A DNA stretch of 34,668 nt from Candidatus Tenderia sp. Lineage in GTDB: Bacteria > Pseudomonadota > Gammaproteobacteria > Tenderiales > Tenderiaceae. Within the stretch, counting starts at the first letter, position 1; each line of letters opens with the position of its first letter. The stretch is taken from the NCBI GenBank assembly GCA_030148045.1, contig JASBUE010000169.1, positions 1-34,668 of the forward strand, read 5' to 3'. This document shows positions 16,621 to 24,788 of the stretch, one piece after another. The notes below the pieces were generated by a model, which saw only the letters and a program-made list of their open reading frames with translations, was not told the DNA's origin and did not search any database. The translations under genes were made by a program, and so were the position numbers.

Positions 16621-16664
16621 TTGTCATAATTGTCATAATTTTCATGCGCTCCGCCTGCTAGACT
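16621..16664 (+). promoter_or_regulatory. Repeat-bearing promoter of the CHAD-parA unit
   Basis: Two perfect tandem 9-mers TTGTCATAA (16621-16629, 16630-16638) and an imperfect third (TTTTCATGC, 16639-16647) stand just after sixA. The box TGTCATAATT (16631-16640) is followed after exactly 15 nt by an extended -10, TGCTAGACT (16656-16664), which would start transcription near 16671, about 28 nt ahead of the CHAD gene. The same box, spacing and -10 type occur before ppk1. The 9-nt period differs from the 11-nt period of classical Pho boxes. Confidence 0.55.
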
Positions 16665-16698
16665 GCAGTTTTGCAGCAACGCCAGGAGCACAGCACAC

Positions 16699-18234
16699 AT
16701 GCCCTCTTACGGTTATGTCATCCATCCGAAGAGCGGAACCTCAGCGCTGCTCAGCCAGCTTGGCCAAACCCTCGACCTGAGCAAGGAACCACAACAGCGC
16801 TTCAGACGCGACTATCTGGACAGCTTCGACTGGCGCCTGCTCAAGCAGGGCTACTGCCTGCAGGCCGCGCATCACGAGGACGCCGTGCTGCTGCAACTGG
16901 TGCACCTGCGTGATTTGGAACTGGTCACCCAGCTGCACAGCGCCAAGCCGCCCCGCTTTGTCGATGCGCTGGAACCCTCCCGGCTGGCAACGCTGCTCAG
17001 GCCCATGCTCGCTATGCGCGCCCTGCTGCCGCAAATCAGCACCACGGTGACACAACAATGTCTGCACCGGCTCAATGCCCAGGACAAAATCACCGCCACG
17101 CTCTGCGTGGAACGGATCAAACCGCATACTGATCGGCGAGCGCTGAAGCTGTTGCTTCATAACGTCGTCAAAGGTTATGAGGCGGACAACAAACGCGTCA
17201 GCAAGTATCTGCAGGGCGAGCCCTCACTGGAAGCGACACGGCACAGCACTCTGCAGTTGCTGCTCAGCCGCCTGGATATGGACACAAGCTACAACAGCAA
17301 GGCGAATCTCAGGCTCGACGGCGCGGCACGCAGCGACGCGCAGATCAAACGCTTGCTGGCCTTTTTCCTGGAGGTGATGCGACGCAACGAAGACGGTATT
17401 ATCAAGGACATCGACAGCGAATTTTTGCACGACTACCGCATCGCGATCCGGCGCAGCCGCACCCTGCTGGGACAGGTGCCGGGGATCATGCCGCAGCGGA
17501 CCGTGGAGCGCGCCAGGGCCCAACTGTCCAGGCTGGGCCGTATCACCACCCCGTTGCGTGACCTGGATGTAATGCTGCTCAATTTCGATGATTATCGTGA
17601 ATTGCTGCCCGGCACCCTTCAGGCCGATCTCGATCCGGCCCTGACCTTCATACGGGAACAGCGTCAAGGCGCCTATCAAAACCTGCGTCGTCAGTTAGGT
17701 TCAAAAAGCCACGCCCGGTTCCACCGGCGCTGGCGCGATTTTTTGGGCAGCCCGGTGCCGGCCAATACACGGCTGGCCAACGCCAAGCGGCCGCTGCAAC
17801 AGGTGGCCAACCAACGCATTTGGAAAAGCTACAAAAAAGTGCTGAAACAAGGCGGGGCGATCACGGATGCATCGCCGCCGGAGGATCTGCATACCCTGCG
17901 CAAGAGCTGCAAAAAACTGCGTTATCTCATGGAATTTTTTCGCACGCTCTATGCCAGAAAGAAACTCAAGCAGCTCATCGCCATCCTCAAGCGCCTACAG
18001 GACAATCTGGGGGAGTATCAAGACATCCACGTGCATATCGATTTCTTCGCCCACCTACGCCGGGACATGCAGGACCAGGGGCGCCTGCCCGAGGCCACCG
18101 CCGTCGCCCTGGACAAGGTCATCGCCGGCCTCAACATACAACAGCGGACTCAACGCCAGGGGTTTCACCAGCGCTTTGACGAATTCAGCCGCGCCGCCAA
18201 CCGAAAAAGTTTCAAAGCGCTGTTCAAACCATGA
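16699..18234 (+). CDS. CYTH-like/CHAD domain protein, probable polyphosphate-binding protein
   Basis: A 511-residue protein. Residues about 215-505 form a CHAD domain, a helical bundle with conserved histidines and basic residues that binds inorganic polyphosphate: HDYRIAIRRSRTLLGQ (His244) in the first half and LHTLRKSCKKLRYLMEFF in the second. Residues 1-200 look like a degenerate CYTH (triphosphate tunnel) domain: DYLDSFDWRLLKQGYCL and LNAQDKITATLCVERI fit its strand pattern, but the ExExK catalytic motif is not present, so it is probably non-catalytic. Its stop overlaps the parA start (ATGA), and ppx and ppk1 follow, strongly tying it to polyphosphate. An AGGAG ribosome site precedes the ATG. 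Confidence 0.85.
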   Translation: MPSYGYVIHPKSGTSALLSQLGQTLDLSKEPQQRFRRDYLDSFDWRLLKQGYCLQAAHHEDAVLLQLVHLRDLELVTQLHSAKPPRFVDALEPSRLATLLRPMLAMRALLPQISTTVTQQCLHRLNAQDKITATLCVERIKPHTDRRALKLLLHNVVKGYEADNKRVSKYLQGEPSLEATRHSTLQLLLSRLDMDTSYNSKANLRLDGAARSDAQIKRLLAFFLEVMRRNEDGIIKDIDSEFLHDYRIAIRRSRTLLGQVPGIMPQRTVERARAQLSRLGRITTPLRDLDVMLLNFDDYRELLPGTLQADLDPALTFIREQRQGAYQNLRRQLGSKSHARFHRRWRDFLGSPVPANTRLANAKRPLQQVANQRIWKSYKKVLKQGGAITDASPPEDLHTLRKSCKKLRYLMEFFRTLYARKKLKQLIAILKRLQDNLGEYQDIHVHIDFFAHLRRDMQDQGRLPEATAVALDKVIAGLNIQQRTQRQGFHQRFDEFSRAANRKSFKALFKP

Positions 18235-18971
18235 AGACCGTCGCCCTCTATAACATCAAGGGCGGCGTGGGCAAGACCGCCAGCGCCGTCAACCTGGCCT
18301 ACCTCAGCGCCCACAGCGGCTACCGCACCCTGTTGTGGGACATGGACCCGCAGGCGGCGGCCAGTTTTTATTTCCGCATCAAGGCCAAGATCAAGGGCGG
18401 CGCGGGCCGTTTGGTCAAGCCCAAGGGCGACCTTGAGGACCATATCAAGGGCACCGACTACGCCCTGCTCGACCTGCTGCCGGCGGACTTCTCCAGCCGC
18501 AACCTGGACCTGCTACTGGAACAGCGCAAACAACCGACCCGGCGCATCGCCAAACTGCTGCAGCCCTTGAGCGACGACTACGATTTGGTGTTCATCGACT
18601 GCGCCCCGAGCATTTCTCTGGTGTCGGAAAATATTTTTCACGCCGCCGACGTGCTGCTGATTCCCACCATTCCCACCACCCTGTCGCTGCGCACGCTGAA
18701 ACAGATCTATGATCACTTCCGCGCTGAAGACCTGCCCACGGACCGCCTGCACCCCTTTTTCTCCATGGTCGACGTGCGGCGCCAGATGCATCGCCTGATC
18801 ATGGAACAGCCACCGGAGAAACTGGCCCTGTTCCTGAAGGCGCCCATCCCCTACATCAGCGAGATCGAACGCATGGGCATGGAGCGCAAACCGGCCTGCA
18901 TCGCGCCGGCCAGCCGTGCCGCCCAGGCCTATAACGCATTGTGGCGGGAGCTTGGCCGAATTGTGTTTTAG
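18231..18971 (+). CDS. ParA/Soj-type ATPase
   Basis: A 246-residue P-loop ATPase of the ParA/MinD family. It begins with the deviant Walker A motif IKGGVGKTASAVNLAYLS (residues 9-26, signature Lys10), has the second motif LLWDMDPQAAASFYF and the Walker B-type segment DLVFIDCAPSISLVSENIF. No N-terminal helix-turn-helix is present, as in Soj and in cargo-positioning ParAs. It overlaps the CHAD gene by 4 nt and there is no parB or parS-like partner nearby, so chromosome partition is unlikely. The position suggests a role linked to the CHAD protein, perhaps locating polyphosphate granules; this is inference. Confidence 0.88.
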   Translation: MKTVALYNIKGGVGKTASAVNLAYLSAHSGYRTLLWDMDPQAAASFYFRIKAKIKGGAGRLVKPKGDLEDHIKGTDYALLDLLPADFSSRNLDLLLEQRKQPTRRIAKLLQPLSDDYDLVFIDCAPSISLVSENIFHAADVLLIPTIPTTLSLRTLKQIYDHFRAEDLPTDRLHPFFSMVDVRRQMHRLIMEQPPEKLALFLKAPIPYISEIERMGMERKPACIAPASRAAQAYNALWRELGRIVF

Positions 18972-19051
18972 CCGGCGCCGGCCTTGTTTACCTGAAGTCA
19001 AAAAAGTCGGTACACTGCGATCAATGTAATCACAGCGACGCAAGGCCTATC

Positions 19052-20572
19052 GTGCCCAGATCAAGACCGACTCCCGAGACCGCCGCCGCCATCGACCTAG
19101 GCTCCAATAGTTTTCACATGATCGTGGCGCGCATCCAGGACGGCCAGGTGGCGGTGATTGACCGCATCCGCGATGCCATCCGCCTGGCCGGCGGCATCGA
19201 TGCAGACAACAACATCGACGAAGCGACCCAGGAGCAAGCCCTGGAATGCCTGCGCCGCTTCGGCCAACGCCTGGCCGACTTTCCGCCGGGCAGCGTGCGC
19301 GCCGTGGGCACCAACACCCTGCGCAACGCCAATAATTCCTACAGCTTCCTGGCGCGGGCGGAAGAGGCCCTGGGTCATCCCATCGACATCATCTCGGGTG
19401 TGGAAGAGGCGCGCATGATCTATCGCGGTGTCGCCCACAGTCTGGCGGTCACCGATCAGCGCCGCCTGGTGATGGATATCGGCGGCGGCAGTACCGAACT
19501 CATCATCGGCGACGATACCGGCCCGGTGTACATGGAAAGCATGGAGATGGGCTGCGTCACCACCACGCGCAACTTTTTTCCCGACGGCGGCATCACCCCC
19601 AAGCGTATCGAAAAGGCGCGCATCTTCGCCCTGACCGAACTGGAACCGCATGTCAGCGGTTTTCTGAAAGTGGGTTGGGACCAGGCCATCGGTGCCTCGG
19701 GGACCATCCGCTCGGTGAACAGAGTACTCAGCGCCGCGGGCTGGAGCGGCGACACTATCACGCTGGACGGCCTGAAAAAACTGATCGAGAAACTGGGGAC
19801 ATTCGACAGCATCGACAAGATCAAACTGGACGGCCTGACCGATGAGCGCGTGCCCGTGTTTATCGGCGGCGCCATTGTCCTGCTGGCCACCTTCGAGGCC
19901 TTGGGCATCAAAGAGATGGAGGTCTCTGACCGCGCCCTGCGCGAAGGATTGCTGCATGATCTGATCGGCCGCTTGCAGGACCAGGACGTGCGCGACTCCA
20001 GCATCATCCATCTGGCGCAGCGCTACCATGCCGACCCCGGCCAGGCGCAGCGGGTAAAACAAACCGCCCTCGATGCCTTAAACCAGGTTGCCGCCGACTG
20101 GGCGCTGGAGGACGGAGATGCCGCACACTGGCTCGGCTGGGCCGCCGAATTGCACGAGATCGGCCTGGACATCGCCCACAACCGCCATCACCATCATGCC
20201 GCCTATATTATCGAACATTCGGACCTGGCCGGTTTTTCGCAGCAGGAGCAACGCTTCCTCGCCGCCATTGTGCGCAGTCACCGCCGCAAGCTGCCGCTTA
20301 AACTCTATAAGGAACTGCCCAAACGCATCAGCAAGCCGGTCAAACGGCTGTCGGTACTCTTGCGCCTGGCGGTGATTCTGCATCGTGGCCGCAGCGACAT
20401 TGAATTACCGCCATTCACGCTGAACGTCAGCAATAAAACCAGAATCGAACTGTGTCTCGACACCACATGGCTGCAGCAACACCCGCTCACCCAGGCGGAC
20501 CTGGAGCAGGAAAAGGTCTATCTGGCCAATGCGGGATTTGAACTGAGCCTGTACCAAGAAGAACCCAGCTAA
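19052..20572 (+). CDS. ppx: Exopolyphosphatase, Ppx/GppA family
   Basis: A 506-residue phosphatase that removes terminal phosphate from polyphosphate (or converts pppGpp to ppGpp). N-terminal actin-like ATPase-fold domain: AAAIDLGSNSFHMIVARI, VRAVGTNTLRNANN, SGVEEARMIYRGV, MDIGGGSTELIIG. The C-terminal half is helical, with an HD-like segment (AAELHEIGLDIAHNRHHHHA) as in long-form Ppx. The GTG at 19052 is chosen: the longer frame upstream reads through the end of parA. A weak TTACCT-N17-TACACT promoter may lie in the 80-nt gap. Ppx is preferred to GppA because ppk1 is the convergent neighbour. Confidence 0.92.
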   Translation: MPRSRPTPETAAAIDLGSNSFHMIVARIQDGQVAVIDRIRDAIRLAGGIDADNNIDEATQEQALECLRRFGQRLADFPPGSVRAVGTNTLRNANNSYSFLARAEEALGHPIDIISGVEEARMIYRGVAHSLAVTDQRRLVMDIGGGSTELIIGDDTGPVYMESMEMGCVTTTRNFFPDGGITPKRIEKARIFALTELEPHVSGFLKVGWDQAIGASGTIRSVNRVLSAAGWSGDTITLDGLKKLIEKLGTFDSIDKIKLDGLTDERVPVFIGGAIVLLATFEALGIKEMEVSDRALREGLLHDLIGRLQDQDVRDSSIIHLAQRYHADPGQAQRVKQTALDALNQVAADWALEDGDAAHWLGWAAELHEIGLDIAHNRHHHHAAYIIEHSDLAGFSQQEQRFLAAIVRSHRRKLPLKLYKELPKRISKPVKRLSVLLRLAVILHRGRSDIELPPFTLNVSNKTRIELCLDTTWLQQHPLTQADLEQEKVYLANAGFELSLYQEEPS

Positions 20573-20592
20573 CTACTTAGGGCCTGTTAACC

Positions 20593-22665
20593 CTAACTTT
20601 CCGATAGCTCATTGAGCAAGGCCTGTTGGGCGGAGAAGGGTTCCTCCCCTTCCGCCATTTGCGGCAGGGCGTAACTGCCGTCGGCGCTGAGAATCCAGGC
20701 CTGGGTATTATCTTTTAGATACCAGGCCAGATCTTGCTTGACCCGTTCGCGCAGCGTCTTGTTCTCAATGGGAAAACAGATCTCGACACGGCGGAACATG
20801 TTGCGCTCCATCCAGTCTGCGCTAGAGGCGTACACCTCTTCCCCACCGCCGTTGGCGAAATAGAATACCCGGGTGTGTTCCAGAAAACGACCGATGACCG
20901 AGCGCACCCGGATGTTTTCCGAAACACCGGGCATGCCGGGGCGCAGACGGCACATGCCGCGCACGATCAGGTCGATCTCCACACCCGCCTGCGAGGCGCG
21001 GTAAAGGGCCTGGATCAACTGGGGGTCGATCAGGGCATTGACCTTGACGATAACACGCCCTCCCCGCCCTTCTCGGACATGGACAATCTCGCGCTCGATC
21101 TTATCCAGCATGGCCTGGTGCAGCGTAAAAGGGGAATGCAGCAGGCGGTTCATCTTGGCCACCTTACCCAGGCTGGTGAGCTGGTTGAAGACCTTGTGCA
21201 CGTCCTGGCCGATGGCCTTGTTGCAGCTCATCAGCCCATAGTCGGTATAGATACGCGCCGTGCGCGGATGGTAATTGCCCGTCCCCAGGTGCACATAATG
21301 GCGCAGCCGCTTGCCCTCGCGGCGCACCACCAGGATCATCTTGGCGTGGGTCTTGTAACCCACCACCCCGTAGACCACGTGGGCGCCGGCACGCTGCAGG
21401 CGCGTCGCCAGGGCTACGTTGGCCTCCTCGTCGAAACGCGCCATCAATTCGATGACCACCGTCACCTCCTTGCCGGCATGGGCCGCCGCCACCAGGGCAT
21501 CGACGACCGCCGACTGCGGCCCGGTACGGTAGAGTGTCTGCTTGATCGCCAGCACGTGCGGATCCTCCGCCGCCTGCCTCAGGAAATCGACCACCGGCAG
21601 AAAGGATTCAAACGGCAGATGCAGCAACACGTCACGCTTGGCGATGGCCTTGAAGATATCCTTGCCGGCCAGCTGCTGGGGCAGGCGCGGCGTAAAGGAG
21701 GGATACTTGAGGTCGGGACGGTCCACCAGTTCGCAGACCTCGGCCAGCCGGTTGAGATTGACCGGGCCATTGACCTGATAGACATCCACATCCGCCAGCA
21801 CGAACTGGTCCTGCAGGAACTTGACCTGTTCCTGCGGGCAGTTATGGGCCACCTCCAGCCGCACCAGATCGCCGTAGTTGCGCGTCAGCAGCTCCCCCTC
21901 CACGGCACGCAGCAGATCGTCGATTTCCTCTTCGTCGACAAACAGTTCACTGTTGCGGGTGACACGGAACTGGTACAGGCCCTCGACCTTCATGCCGTGG
22001 AACAGCACGTCGGCAAAGGCGTGCATCACGGAAGAGAGAAAAACGAAATCGTACGGTCCGCTGTCGGTCTCGTCGGCCGGCAACTGGATCACCCGCGGCA
22101 GCGAGCGCGGCGCCGAGATCACCGCCAGGCCGCTGTTGCGGCCGAAAGCGTCCTTGCCCGTCAGTGCGACGATAAAGTTGAGGCTCTTGTTGAGGATGCG
22201 CGGAAAGGGATGGGCCGGGTCCAGCCCCATGGGACTCAGTACCGGCTGCAGGGATTCGTTGAAGTATCTGCGCAGCCAGCGCCGCTGCGATGCATTCCAG
22301 TCGTCGCGGCGAATGAAGCGGATACCCTGCGCTTCGAGAAGAGGAAACATGATGTCGTTGAGGACGCGGTATTGTTCATCCACCAGGTCGTGTGCTCGCA
22401 GACTGATCTCCTTGAGCACTTCCTGCGCCGTCATGTTATCCGGCCCGCTCTCCATGGCGCCAAGACCGGCCTTCTGTTTCAGGCCGGCGACGCGGACTTC
22501 GAAGAACTCATCCAGGTTGGTACTGGAAATACAGAGGAAACGGATCCGCTCGAGCAGCGGTACACGTTCATCCTTGGCCTGCTCCAGGACGCGGCGGTTG
22601 AATTCGAGCAGACTCAGCTCGCGGTTGACATACAGCTCGGGTTGCTTGAGATCGATTTCGTCCAT
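20593..22665 (-). CDS. ppk1: Polyphosphate kinase 1
   Basis: PPK1 polymerises the gamma-phosphate of ATP into polyphosphate. The 690-residue enzyme has all the domains in order: N domain (NRELSLLEFNRRVLEQA), head domain, and two phospholipase D-like C domains. The autophosphorylated histidine is expected at His440 in YKTHAKMILV, with the second conserved one at His459 in YVHLGTGNYHPRTARIYTD. The YRASQAGVEIDLIVRGMCRL segment is also typical. It converges with ppx with a 20-bp gap. No clear Shine-Dalgarno precedes the ATG at 22663-22665. Its promoter region is described separately. Confidence 0.97.
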   Translation of the reverse strand: MDEIDLKQPELYVNRELSLLEFNRRVLEQAKDERVPLLERIRFLCISSTNLDEFFEVRVAGLKQKAGLGAMESGPDNMTAQEVLKEISLRAHDLVDEQYRVLNDIMFPLLEAQGIRFIRRDDWNASQRRWLRRYFNESLQPVLSPMGLDPAHPFPRILNKSLNFIVALTGKDAFGRNSGLAVISAPRSLPRVIQLPADETDSGPYDFVFLSSVMHAFADVLFHGMKVEGLYQFRVTRNSELFVDEEEIDDLLRAVEGELLTRNYGDLVRLEVAHNCPQEQVKFLQDQFVLADVDVYQVNGPVNLNRLAEVCELVDRPDLKYPSFTPRLPQQLAGKDIFKAIAKRDVLLHLPFESFLPVVDFLRQAAEDPHVLAIKQTLYRTGPQSAVVDALVAAAHAGKEVTVVIELMARFDEEANVALATRLQRAGAHVVYGVVGYKTHAKMILVVRREGKRLRHYVHLGTGNYHPRTARIYTDYGLMSCNKAIGQDVHKVFNQLTSLGKVAKMNRLLHSPFTLHQAMLDKIEREIVHVREGRGGRVIVKVNALIDPQLIQALYRASQAGVEIDLIVRGMCRLRPGMPGVSENIRVRSVIGRFLEHTRVFYFANGGGEEVYASSADWMERNMFRRVEICFPIENKTLRERVKQDLAWYLKDNTQAWILSADGSYALPQMAEGEEPFSAQQALLNELSES

Positions 22666-22693
22666 AACGGGGAGTTTGTCTTGTTATGAATCG

Positions 22694-22727
22694 ATCTTAG
22701 CACACGCAGGGCGCAAGAATTATGACA
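22694..22727 (-). promoter_or_regulatory. ppk1 promoter with Pho-like half-site
   Basis: On the minus strand CTGTCATAATT (22717-22727 region plus one base) is followed by 15 nt and then an extended -10, TGCTAAGAT (22694-22702). CTGTCAT is a perfect PhoB half-site; the second half-site 11 nt later, CTTGCGC, matches poorly. No -35 hexamer stands at 17 nt, so an activator at the box would substitute for it. A start near 22687 gives a leader of about 22 nt. The box, spacing and -10 match those before the CHAD gene. Confidence 0.55.
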
Positions 22728-22751
22728 GTTGTCAAGGCGAGCGCTGGCCGC

Positions 22752-23156
22752 CTAATAGCCCCACTTCTTGAAACGCTTGTCCCATTTTTTAAAGCGTTTA
22801 CGACAATATTTATCCAGCGCCGCGTCATCCTCGAAGAACAGCTCAAACCCCTCCTGGGCCGGTACGTCGAATTCGCAAAAATCGTTGTCGTATTCGCGGC
22901 AGATGCGCGGGCGCCGCTCGTAGATGGCGCAGCCGCCGCCCGGCAACAGGTGGCGGCAGGGTTGATTGAACAGCAGGAACCAGCCGTCTTCGTCCTTGTA
23001 GGCCTGCACCTCGCGATGCGAGAGCTGCCAGAGGATGAAATCGAAGTCCTTCATGGAGCGTGGCGTGTCGATCTGCTGCGTGACATAGGTACAGCAGATG
23101 GAGCCCTTGCAGAAACTGCATTTGTTTTCCGGGGTGATTTTAATCTTTTCGGCCAT
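22752..23156 (-). CDS. YkgJ-type cysteine-cluster protein
   Basis: A 134-residue protein of the YkgJ/CxxCxxxxCC family, presumed to bind zinc or an iron-sulfur cluster. Cysteines are seen in KCSFCKGSICCTYV, QPCRHLLPGGGCAIYERRPRIC and DNDFCEFD; the pattern C..L...GGC.IY..RP..CR.Y is the family signature. The C-terminus is basic (KRFKKWDKRFKKWGY). The ATG at 23154-23156 is preferred because GTAAAGGT lies upstream; a TTG four codons earlier is also possible. The function is unknown. It lies 19 nt downstream of lnt and may be the last gene of that operon. Confidence 0.85.
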   Translation of the reverse strand: MAEKIKITPENKCSFCKGSICCTYVTQQIDTPRSMKDFDFILWQLSHREVQAYKDEDGWFLLFNQPCRHLLPGGGCAIYERRPRICREYDNDFCEFDVPAQEGFELFFEDDAALDKYCRKRFKKWDKRFKKWGY

Positions 23157-23175
23157 ACCTTTACCCAATCATGCT

Positions 23176-24732
23176 TCAGCGCGCGACGTCTGCATTCAGG
23201 CTGCGCGCCGCTCTCAAGCGCCAAAATGATACACCGACCAGGACCAGCGCCACTACAACCACCAGCCAGTTGCCGGTTAAGGCATACAGCGTCATTCCTG
23301 TACGGGGCTGAATGGTGGCGCTGATGCCGGCCACCTCGAACTGCGGCGCCTTTTTAATAATCCTGCCCTTTTCGTCGACGACGGCGCTGATACCGGTGTT
23401 GGTGGCGCGCAGCATGGGACGCCCCGTCTCCAAGGCCCGCATGCGCGCCATCTGCAAATGCTGCGGCGGCGCCCATGAATCATCGAACCAGGCATCATTG
23501 CTGACATTCACCAGCAGGGTGGCCTCGGGCAAGGCGTTGATGATCTCCTCGCCAAAGGCATCTTCGAAACAGATGGAGATACCGGCATATTGACCGGCGA
23601 CCTTGAGCGGCGCCTGACCGGCGCCGCCTTTGCTGAAATCGGACATGGGCACCTGCATGAAGGAAACCAGCCCGCCGAGGATGGATTTCAGCGGCAGATA
23701 TTCGGTAAAGGGCACTAGATGATTCTTGTGATAGCGCCCCCGCTCTGCCCCGATGCTCATCATGGTGTTGTAATAACGGCGCCTGTCCTTGTCGAAGCTC
23801 AGCATGCCGATCAGCATGTCGGTGTCATGCGCCTGCGCCTCGGTTTCCAGATCACGCAGAAAGATCTCGGTTTCATAGTAAAAAGCAGGCAGCGCCGTCT
23901 CCGGCCAGACGATCAGATCGGCACCCCAGTGCTGGCGCGTCAATTCAGTGTAGAGCTCGATGGTCGGGCGGCGGACATCCGGATGCCATTTCAGGTCCTG
24001 GGGAATATTGCCCTGCAGCAGGACGACATCGAGCGGCGCACCGCTGGGGCGGGTCCAATCGGCGGTGTCGGCCACGCCGGCCAGCAGCCAAAGCGACACC
24101 AGCATGGCGAGATAAAAGATCCGCCCCGCCTTGTCGAACAGCAGCCCCACCAGCAGCGCGGCGCTGAACACGACCGCCCAGGAAATCCCGTAGACCCCAA
24201 GCAAGGGCGCCAATCCCGCCAGCGGCGAATCGGTCTGGCTGTAGCCCAGGCTGAGCCAGGGGAAACCGGTCATGAACCAGCCACGCGTCCACTCCATCAA
24301 CAACCAGGCCGCCGGAAACACCAGCAGCAGTTTATAGCGCGTGGCGCGGCTCTCGAAGCCCTGGGGAAAGAAGCGCCCTAGCAGCCAACCCAGCAACGTG
24401 GGAAACAACGCCATCACCAGGATCAGCAGTAGGGTCAGAAGCAGCGACAGGACCAGCCCCACATAACCGTGATAGTGAATACTGACAAAGACCCAGCTGA
24501 TACCGACACTGAACAGGCCGAGGCCGTAAAGGAACCCACGACAGGCGGCGCGGCGCGGCGCGGAAAACAGCCACACAGCCAGCAACAGCGCGGTGGTCAA
24601 CAGCGCCAGCGGCCACCAGCCGAGCGGTGCAAAGGCCAGCGGCGTGGCCGCGCCGGCCGCCAGCGCAAGCATGTCGCCGTGCCAGGCCTGGGTCAATCGC
24701 ACAAAACGCACCGCAAACTGGTTCACAGGCAC
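23176..24732 (-). CDS. lnt: Apolipoprotein N-acyltransferase
   Basis: Lnt adds the third acyl chain to lipoproteins in the inner membrane. The 518-residue protein has about seven transmembrane segments in the first 210 residues and the periplasmic nitrilase domain after them, ending with a C-terminal helix (ALTGNWLVVVVALVLVGVSFW). The catalytic triad is visible: Glu in VWPETALPAF, Lys in RYHKNHLVPFTEYLP, Cys in GISICFEDAFGEE. The start is a GTG at 24730-24732. It belongs with corC, ybeY, phoH and miaB in the standard gammaproteobacterial cluster. Confidence 0.96.
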   Translation of the reverse strand: MPVNQFAVRFVRLTQAWHGDMLALAAGAATPLAFAPLGWWPLALLTTALLLAVWLFSAPRRAACRGFLYGLGLFSVGISWVFVSIHYHGYVGLVLSLLLTLLLILVMALFPTLLGWLLGRFFPQGFESRATRYKLLLVFPAAWLLMEWTRGWFMTGFPWLSLGYSQTDSPLAGLAPLLGVYGISWAVVFSAALLVGLLFDKAGRIFYLAMLVSLWLLAGVADTADWTRPSGAPLDVVLLQGNIPQDLKWHPDVRRPTIELYTELTRQHWGADLIVWPETALPAFYYETEIFLRDLETEAQAHDTDMLIGMLSFDKDRRRYYNTMMSIGAERGRYHKNHLVPFTEYLPLKSILGGLVSFMQVPMSDFSKGGAGQAPLKVAGQYAGISICFEDAFGEEIINALPEATLLVNVSNDAWFDDSWAPPQHLQMARMRALETGRPMLRATNTGISAVVDEKGRIIKKAPQFEVAGISATIQPRTGMTLYALTGNWLVVVVALVLVGVSFWRLRAARSLNADVAR

Positions 24733-24788
24733 CGACCTTCAGGGAATAAGATACTAACCAAAACCATCCATGGCCTGGAGGAGAACCC

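Noticed and set aside
16621..16647. A classical Pho box before the CHAD gene
   Set aside because: The repeats are 9 nt apart rather than 11 and the expected second half-site is poor, so only a Pho-like box is claimed.
20577..20596. Terminator between ppx and ppk1
   Set aside because: Only a 6-bp AT-containing stem (TTAGGG / CCCTAA) with no T run, and it overlaps the ppk1 stop.
20734..22689. 651-codon open frame opposite ppk1
   Set aside because: It is the mirror of a high-GC gene: His/Gln/Arg/Asp-rich with no family-like motifs, while ppk1 on the other strand has all catalytic motifs.
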